Of a DNA stretch of 42,234 bases, positions 29,904 to 37,900 are shown one piece after another (position 1 is the first letter of the stretch; every line of letters starts with the position of its first letter). The notes beneath the pieces were generated by a model. It saw nothing but the letters and a program-made list of their open reading frames with translations. It was not told where the DNA came from and ran no database searches. The DNA lies in NCBI GenBank assembly GCA_028292565.1, contig JAQGMD010000085.1, positions 1-42,234 on the forward strand, in the 5' to 3' direction. A program made the translations under genes and the position numbers. Source of the DNA: Burkholderia sp. (lineage in GTDB: Bacteria; Pseudomonadota; Gammaproteobacteria; Burkholderiales; Burkholderiaceae).

Positions 29904-30206
29904 TTATTTGCGAGTCAGGATCAAGCCCGCAAGCAGTCCCACCCCGGCTGCTGCGCTGATCGCACGCCATGGGTTTTCTTTCACATAACCGTCTGCGGAA
30001 ACTGCCATTTCCTTGCCGGCGACAATGGCGCTCGCTTGCAACTCATGCGCCCCAATCAGCGCCGTATCGAGCAAACGCATGGCGCGGTTACGAACTTCCT
30101 CTGCTTTTTCGCCTGTCATCGTCGTGGCGGCCAGGAAAAGAGCTTGCGCGTCCTTCAACAGGGTATTCACGTCATTGCTGACTGCGGTCAGATTTAATTT
30201 CGTCAA
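29904..30206 (-). CDS. DUF883 (ElaB/YqjD-like) tail-anchored membrane protein
   Basis: I start this gene at the TTG at 30206-30204 because GGAG lies six bases upstream and the product then begins LTKLNLTAVSNDVNTLLKDAQALF, the family start. The longer frame to 30290 has no ribosome site. The 100-residue protein has a helical N-terminal part that may form a coiled coil and a C-terminal anchor ENPWRAISAAAGVGLLAGLILTRK, the DUF883 signature. E. coli homologues ElaB and YqjD sit in the inner membrane, bind ribosomes and are induced in stationary phase. It follows the OmpA-domain gene by 87 bases on the same strand. Confidence 0.88.
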   Translation of the reverse strand: MTKLNLTAVSNDVNTLLKDAQALFLAATTMTGEKAEEVRNRAMRLLDTALIGAHELQASAIVAGKEMAVSADGYVKENPWRAISAAAGVGLLAGLILTRK

Positions 30207-30293
30207 AATGGTCTCCTTAATAAATAGAAAATTAATTGATGTGAGCGTGCTGCACTGCCCAGCCTCCCGGCCGGCGGCAGCAGAACGCAAACA

Positions 30294-31205
30294 TCAACGT
30301 TGTGTGATCTTGCCATTAGCATCGGAAAGGACGATCTCGACGCGACGGTTCATCTGGCGATTCTGTGCCGTGTTATTTGAGGCGATCGGGTGAGCCTGGC
30401 CATAACCGCGGATCGCGACGCGCTCACGGGACACGCCGAGTTCCTGCAACGCGGTGCTCACAGCGATGGCACGGCGCTCAGACAAATCCTGGTTATACGA
30501 GGCAGCGCCGGTGCTGTCGGTAAAACCCTCAACCAGAACGGTACGTTGCGGATTCTGCTGTAAAACGTCGGCCAGCTTTTGCGCCGTACGCATGCCATCC
30601 GGATTCAAGCGTGCCATACCGGTGCCAAACAACACGTCGCCAAGGGTAATCACCATGCCGCGTTCAGTCTTTTTTGCGGCCAGATCGGCCATCTGTGCTT
30701 CCAGTTGTGCCGAGCGTGCCTGTGCCTCTTGCGTCTTGCGTTGAGCTTCCTGCGTCTTGCGTTCGGCTTCGGCTGCCTCGCCCTGCGCTACCTGGGTAGC
30801 CAGCTTGGACTGTTGTGCACTGATATTGGCTTGATTAGCTTCATTCGTGCGTTGATCCAGGCGAATCTGGTCGCGTTCCTTGCCGGCGCTGGCGACGCTG
30901 GCCTCCGCCGATTTTTGCTTTGCCATTTCTTGCGTCAGTGCGATCTTTTGCCTGGCAACGTAAGCCAGCTTGTCGATCTTTGCTTCGCTGTCTTTATCGC
31001 GGGCTGCCGCATTCGCTTGCTCCAGCGCTTCGCCGGCTTGCTTCATTTCCAGCGGCGCATAGCTGGCGACGTTCGGGTTGCTTTGGGCCATCACGTAGTC
31101 ATTGCGGGTCTGATCCAGCAAAGTGGTGGTCTTAGGCATGGAACTGCAAGCAGCGACGAGAGCGGCAATGGCTAACAGAATGGGCGTAGAGATAATTTTT
31201 TTCAT
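30294..31205 (-). CDS. OmpA-domain lipoprotein with DUF4398 region
   Basis: The 303-residue protein has a lipoprotein signal (MKKIISTPILLAIAALVAAC, lipobox VAAC). Next comes a DUF4398-like helical part (about 25-110, with ASYAPLEMKQAGEALEQANAA) and a long coiled coil rich in Gln/Ala/Lys (about 110-185, with repeats of AQRKTQEAQ type). The C-terminal OmpA/MotB peptidoglycan-binding domain (about 190-300) has FTDSTGAASYNQDLSERRAIAVSTAL, VAIRGYGQAHPIASN and the end NRQMNRRVEIVLSD. The Asp and Arg that grip diaminopimelate are both visible. It should tether the outer membrane to the cell wall. It follows the DUF4398 lipoprotein by 38 bases, so the two are one operon. Confidence 0.92.
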   Translation of the reverse strand: MKKIISTPILLAIAALVAACSSMPKTTTLLDQTRNDYVMAQSNPNVASYAPLEMKQAGEALEQANAAARDKDSEAKIDKLAYVARQKIALTQEMAKQKSAEASVASAGKERDQIRLDQRTNEANQANISAQQSKLATQVAQGEAAEAERKTQEAQRKTQEAQARSAQLEAQMADLAAKKTERGMVITLGDVLFGTGMARLNPDGMRTAQKLADVLQQNPQRTVLVEGFTDSTGAASYNQDLSERRAIAVSTALQELGVSRERVAIRGYGQAHPIASNNTAQNRQMNRRVEIVLSDANGKITQR

Positions 31206-31243
31206 GGTGAAATCCTTAGTATGTTTCGTTGCTGATGTCGGGA

Positions 31244-31621
31244 TTACTTATTGGCGCGGTTCAGCTCTTCACGCAAGACCCGGATGTCGTCTTGCAAGGC
31301 ATCTGCCGCTGTTTGTGCTTTGGCCGAATTGGCTTTGCCTTGGGCCAGTTTCGCGTCCGCCTGTGCCTGGGTCGCGTATTCGCCTGCCAGCTTGTACTCT
31401 TTCGCGGCCATCGCTTTATTGGCCAGGGCCATTTTTTCACGCGCCGAATTCATCTCCATCGGCGCAAATTCCGCACCGCCGGCGCCGGCGGCATTGTCAA
31501 CCGCCGCTTTGGAGACGGCGACGGAGGCAGTTGCCGGTGTTTTCAGGCTGCTGCAGCCGACAGTCATCACCACAACTGCACCACACAGGACCTTCATCCA
31601 TTGTTTTGAATTCTTTGTCAT
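31244..31621 (-). CDS. DUF4398 lipoprotein
   Basis: From the ATG at 31621 (GGAG eight bases upstream) the product has 125 residues with a lipobox in VVVMTVGCSS. The mature part is one DUF4398 domain: FAPMEMNSAREKMALANKAMAAKEYKLAGEYATQAQADAKLAQGKANSAKAQ, a helical hairpin, and a final helix DALQDDIRVLREELNRANK that could be a coiled coil. It resembles the N-terminal half of the next gene's product, as if the two arose by duplication with one copy gaining an OmpA domain. A TATAAC -10-like element lies at 31679-31674 on minus without a clear -35. Confidence 0.85.
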   Translation of the reverse strand: MTKNSKQWMKVLCGAVVVMTVGCSSLKTPATASVAVSKAAVDNAAGAGGAEFAPMEMNSAREKMALANKAMAAKEYKLAGEYATQAQADAKLAQGKANSAKAQTAADALQDDIRVLREELNRANK

Positions 31622-31980
31622 CGCTACTCTCCGGTAAACCGTCAATCAAATAGGGTATTCCCCCGATGTAGACGTTATAAGCCTGATTTTTGGCATGATC
31701 GGTACGCTGGCGCACATTGCGTTATTTCGCACACACCGGCGCGCGGGAGGGTACACTTCGCGGATCTACCAAACCGGTGCGCACTCCAGATATGTTCGGT
31801 AACGCACCGCTTTCCCCCTCGTCCGGCGATAACATCAAACAATCCATATTCGCTCCGGGCGAAAAGTTTACCTGGCTATCCAGTACTGCTACCGATTCCC
31901 GATAGCATCAGTTCGTATCGCTGACAACGCGCTGCCCCTCCGCGCGATCCGGTTTGTCCAGAATCGTTGAATAGAAAGAA
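31622..31980. other. Intergenic region between the DUF4398 gene and the glucan synthase gene
   Basis: This 359-base divergent region has a TATAAC element (31674-31679, minus) for the lipoprotein operon. I see no convincing promoter for the plus-strand giant gene, though its start has a weak GAAAG ribosome site. A 37-codon open frame at 31791-31904 on plus has no ribosome site and no recognisable product. I find no RNA gene or strong hairpin. Confidence 0.5.
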
Positions 31981-34900
31981 ATGTCAGCATTGAAATCAGA
32001 CAGCAAGTCCCTGCTCGGTAAGTTACTCGACCTGAAGACCGCATTCCTCGCTATCCGCGGCCGCCAGGCCGAACAAGAGTTGCCGCTGCGTGCAGAATTA
32101 TTCAGCGCCTTGCAGATGGAGCAACAAGGCCGCATCCTGGCCAAAGCCCACCAACTCAGCGCCGAACGTGGGCGTGACCAGTTGTTATCGCGCCTCGCAG
32201 ATAACGAGAAAGTCATCATCGATGCCTGCAACCAGTTAACCGAAGCGATCAAAGCGGGTCGGCAAGTGACGCCCGCTGCAGAATGGCTGCTTGATAATTT
32301 CTACCTGATCGAAGAACAGATCCGCACCGCCAAGCGGCACCTCCCTAAGAATTACAGCAAGGAGTTGCCTCGCCTGTCGCGTGACACCTTTGCGGGCAGG
32401 CCTCGCGTTTATGACATTGCACTGGAAACCATTGCACACGGCGATGGTCGCGTCGACCCTGAAAGCCTGAGCCGCTTCGTCGCCGCCTACCAGCAGGTCA
32501 CGACACTGAAGCTCGGCGAACTGTGGGCGATCCCGATCATGCTGCGTCTGGCGCTGATCGAAAACCTGCGACGAGTCGCAGCGCGTCTGGCGACAACGCG
32601 CATCAACCGCAACCTGGCCCATACCTGGGCCGACGAGATGGCGGAGATCGCCGAAAAGGATCCCAGCAATCTGGTCCTGCTGGTCGCCGACATGGCCCGT
32701 TCCAATCCGCCGATGGACAGTTCGTTCGTCGCCGAACTGGTGCGGCGCCTGCAGGGACAAAGTGCGGCACTGACACTGCCACTGACCTGGCTGTCGCAAC
32801 ACCTGGCGGCGTCCGGCCAAACCATCGAGCACCTGGTCCAGTTCGAAAATCAGCGGCAAGCCGCTGACCAGGTATCGATCAGCAACAGTATCGGCAGCCT
32901 GCGCTTCCTCAGCGCCATAGACTGGCGCGAATTCGTCGAAACCATGAGCGTGGTCGATCAGACGTTGCGCAAAGACCCGGCCGACGCCTACACCCGAATG
33001 GATTTCGCGACACGCGATCACTATCGGCATGTAGTGGAAAAAATAGCAAGGCACGGCTGCCTGTCCGAGTTTGAAGTCGCCGACAACGCCATCCGGCTCG
33101 CCGGTGCGAGTGCAGGCCGTGTCGGCGCCAAAGACCGCACCGCGCACGTGGGTTATTTCCTGATCGGGAAGGGTCTGCGCGAGCTGGAGCGATCGGCGGC
33201 TTTCCAGCTGCCGGTACGGGAAGCATTACACCACGCGGGCAGAGGCGCACCGTTGGCAGTCTACCTTGGCAGCATACTGTTGCTGACCCTGGTTGCCACT
33301 GGCGCCATCGTTGCCAAAGCCTATGCAGATGGCGTGGAAGAATGGCTGCTCGCGCTGGTCGCATTGATCGCACTGGTCGCCACCAGCCAGCTTGCGCTGT
33401 CCATGGTCAACTGGTTTGCCACCCTGATTGCCATACCCCGTCCGCTCCCGCGTATGGATTTCTCTGCCGGCATTCCACTCGAATCGCGCACGCTGGTAGT
33501 GGTGCCGACGATGCTGTTCACGCACCAGAATATCGATAGCCTGACCGAGGCGCTGCATGTCCGCTTTCTCGCCAACCACGACGACAATCTGCGCTTTTGC
33601 TTGCTGACCGATTTCGGCGATGCGAAAGAAGAAACAATGCCGGCCGATGCGATCCTGCTGGCACGAGTAAAGAACAACATTGACGAACTGAACGCCAAAT
33701 ACTCCCATACCGGCGGTGACAATTTCCTTGTATTGCATCGTCCGCGGCGGTGGAACGCACGGGAAAAAATATGGATGGGTTACGAGCGCAAGCGCGGCAA
33801 ACTGGGCGACCTCAACGCCTTTTTGCGCGGCGGCGCGGCCGATGCGTTCGCGCTGATCGTCGGCAATACTGATGGCCTGACCAATGTCAGGTATGTGATT
33901 ACGCTCGACACCGATACGGAATTGCCACGCGACGCTGCCCGACAGTTCGTGGCGACCATGGCGCATCCGCTGAACCGGGCACAGTACGATGAAAAACGCC
34001 AGCGCGTCTGCGAAGGCTACGGCATCCTGCAACCGCGCGTGGCGGTCAGCCTTCCCAGCGCCGAAGCATCGCGCTATGAACTGCTGTGCGGTGGCGAAGC
34101 AGGTATCGATCCGTACACGCGCACTGTGTCCGATGTCTATCAGGATGTGTTCGGTGAAGGCTCGTTCATCGGCAAAGGCATCTACGATATCGACGCATTC
34201 GAACTTGCGTTGAACGGCCGCATGCCGGAAAACCGCATCCTCAGCCATGACCTGCTCGAAGGATGTTATGCACGCGCCGGCCTGTTGAGCGATATGCAGC
34301 TCTACGAAGAATATCCGTCGCGCTACAGCGCCGACATCAGCCGTCGCCATCGTTGGATACGCGGCGACTGGCAGATCGCATCGTGGCTGCTGCCAAGCGT
34401 ACCCGGTGCGCGGGATACAGCGAGCGGCAAGATCGTACGCCACCGCAATCCGCTGTCGGCATTGTCGCGCTGGAAGCTGTTCGACAATTTGCGTCGCAGC
34501 GTGGTGCCGGTTGCGCTGACGGCATTATTAGTGACAGGCTGGACCGTGCTGCCGTCTGCCTGGTTCTGGACCTGGGCGGTGCTCGGCATCCTTCTGCTTC
34601 CATCCATCAGCGCATTCATCCTGAACCTCGTGCGCAAGCCGGGCGATGCGCTGTTGCGTCAGCACATGTCGGCATTGCTGCGGTCGACTACCCAACACTT
34701 CATCCATGCTGCATTGACCTTGGCCTTCCTGCCGTATGAGGCCTGGTCCAATCTTGACGCCATCGTCCGCACTCAATGGCGGGTACTGGTCACGCAAAGA
34801 AAAATGCTGGAATGGAATCCATCGAGCGAGAGCAATCGCGACTCAGGCACCGGCCCGTATTCCTACTATCGGTCGATGTGGATCGCACCGGTAATTACAC

Positions 34901-37900
34901 TTGCGACCGCCATCTTCCTGATGGTGAAGAATCCGATCGCACTGGTGGCGGCTGCGCCGATCCTGCTGTTGTGGTTTGTGTCACCCGTAATCGCGAGCTG
35001 GATCAGCCGGCCGATCAAACGCCGTGCACCCCACTTGTCGACTGAGCAGACGCTGTTCCTGAAATCGCTGTCGCGCAAGACATGGCTGTTTTTTGAAACC
35101 TACGTCGGCCCAGAAGACAACTGGCTGCCGCCTGACAACGTGCAGGAACATCCGGTCGCGGTTGTCGCGCACCGCACATCGCCGACCAACATTGGCCTGT
35201 CGCTGCTAGCCAACCTTGCCGCGTATGACTTCGGCTACATCTCTGCCGGAAAATTGATCGAACGGTCGGAAAATACCTTGCGCACCATGGCCGGGCTGGA
35301 ACGTTACCAGGGCCATTTCTACAACTGGTACGACACGCAAACCCTGAAACCGCTCAACCCGGCCTACGTATCGGCTGTGGACAGCGGCAACCTTGCCGGC
35401 CACCTGCTCACACTGCGTCCCGGGCTGACCGGATTGCTTGATATACCGATCCTTGGCGCCCGCCTGTTCCACGGCATCCGTGACACCTTTACAATCCTGC
35501 GCCACCACACAGGCGACGCATCGCCGGCCGAGCTGATGCGGTTCGAGAACGATCTCGACTCCGCCTGCCTTTCCGCGCCGGACACACTGTGGGTAGCCTA
35601 CGATATCCTGGAGCGGCTCACCCGTGACGCCGCGAGTTTCGTTGACAGTCTCGATGCCGCACCCGAGGCCGATAATCAGATCAACGTATGGACACGTGCG
35701 CTCGCAGGCCAGTGCCAGGAAGCGCTAGATGAACTTGGCTTCCTCGCGCCTTGGACACAGACGCTGGCCGCTGTTGATTGCGTCGACGACTTCCCCGAAC
35801 TCAGCGCGATTCCAACGCTGCGCCAGCTTGCGCGGATCCACGCCGGTCTGGTGACGGGGTATGAGCAACGGCTTGCCGGCCATACCGGTCCGGAAGATTC
35901 GGAACGGTTGGCTACCCTCAATCAGCTGAGGTCCGAAGGCAGCCGCCGCGCAGCTGAGCGCATGTTGTTGATCGACCAGCTCGCGCTGCAAACGGCAGAG
36001 TTCGCTCGCATGGAGTACGGCTTCCTGTACGACCCTGCCACGCACCTGCTGGCGATCGGCTACAACGTCACCGAACGGCGCCGCGATGCCAGCTTCTATG
36101 ACCTCCTCGCCTCCGAAGCGAGGCTGGCCACCTTCGTCGCCATCGCACAGGGACAAATACCGCAGGAAAGCTGGTTCGCACTTGGGCGCCAGCTCACCGT
36201 CGCCGGTGGGGAACCGATCCTGTTGTCGTGGAGCGGATCGATGTTCGAATACCTGATGCCGCTGCTGGTGATGCCGACGTTTGAAAATACCCTGCTCGAC
36301 CAGACCTATCACTCCGCAGTGGAGCGGCAGATCGAATACGGTATGCAGCGCGGAGTGCAATGGGGCATTTCGGAATCGGGCTACAACACCTTCGATGCCA
36401 GCCTGAATTACCAGTACCGCGCATTCGGCGTGCCGGGCCTCGGCTTCAAACGCGGCCTCGGCGACGATCTGGTGATCGCGCCGTATGCATCGATGATGGC
36501 ATTGATGGTGAAGCCGGAGGAGGCATGCACCAACCTGCAGCAATTGTCCGCCGGTGGATATGAAGGCAAGTACGGGTTCTATGAAGCGATCGATTACACG
36601 CCGTCCCGCCTTCCTCGCGGGCAGACCAGTGCGGTGATCCGGTCGTTCATGGTGCACCATCAGGGCATGGGTTTTCTGTCGCTGGCGTACCTGCTGCTCG
36701 ACCGTCCGTTGCAAAAGCGCTTTGAATCCGACCCCCTGTTCCAGGCGACCATGTCGCTGCTGCATGAGCGTGTACCGAAACCAAGCGCGACTTATTCGAA
36801 CACAACGGACCTGGCCGACATCCGAACGGCACCGACTGACCAGACCATGCAGATGCGTGTGCTGCGGCGTCCAGACTCCCGCACACCGGAAGTCCAGCTA
36901 TTGTCCAACGGCCGTTACCACGTGATGGTCACCAGTGCCGGCGGCAGCTACAGTCGCTGGAACGATATGTCAATCACCCGCTGGCGCGAAGACAGCACGC
37001 GCGACAACTGGGGCACGTTCTGTTATGTGCGCAGCATGGAATCCGGGGACGACGGCCGCTTTTGGTCAACCGCGTTCCAGCCGACACTGGCAGAGCCGGA
37101 GAATTACGAAGTGATCTTCTCCGAAGGCCGTGCCGAATTCCGCCGACGCGACAATCACTTCGACATGCACACCGAAATCGTGGTGTCGCCGGAAGACGAT
37201 ATCGAACTTCGCCGTACCCGCATCACCAATCGCTCACGTTCGCGCAGAACGATTGAAATTACCAGCTATGCGGAAGTGGTGCTGGCACCGGCGGCGGCCG
37301 ATGCCGCGCATCCGGCGTTCAGCAACCTGTTCGTCCAGACTGAAATCGATCATCCACGACGCGCCATCCTGTGCACCCGTCGCCCGCGTTCCATGAACGA
37401 AAAGACGCCGTGGATGTTCCATCTGATGGCAGTGCATGGCGCCGAAACGGGCGCGGTGTCGTATGAAACCGACCGTATGCAATTCATCGGCCGCGGCAAC
37501 ACCGTCGCTGCGCCACAAGCAATGCTCGACCGCGCGCCGTTGGCAGGCAACGCAGGCTCGGTACTCGATCCGATCGTCGCGATCCGTTATCAGATCACGC
37601 TCGACCCGGAACAGACGGCCACCATCGACATGGTGACCGGCATTAGCGAATCGCGCGATACCAGTCTCGGCCTGGTAGAAAAATACCAGGATCGTCATCT
37701 GGCGGATCGCGTGATCGAACTGTCGTGGACGCACAGCCAGGTCGTGTTGCGCCAGCTGAACGCCAGCGAAGCGGATGCCCAGCTTTACGGACGCCTCGCC
37801 AATTCGGTCATTTATATCAATCCGCTGTTGCGCGCCGATGCCAGCGTCCTTATACGCAATCGCCGCGGACAGTCCGGCTTATGGGGCTACGCCATTTCCG

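Noticed and set aside
31791..31904. 37-codon open frame before the glucan synthase gene
   Set aside because: It has no ribosome site, no recognisable product and no signs of selection visible in one sequence.
33226..34443. 405-codon minus-strand open frame inside the glucan synthase gene
   Set aside because: It overlaps the GT84 catalytic motifs of the real gene and has no coding character of its own.
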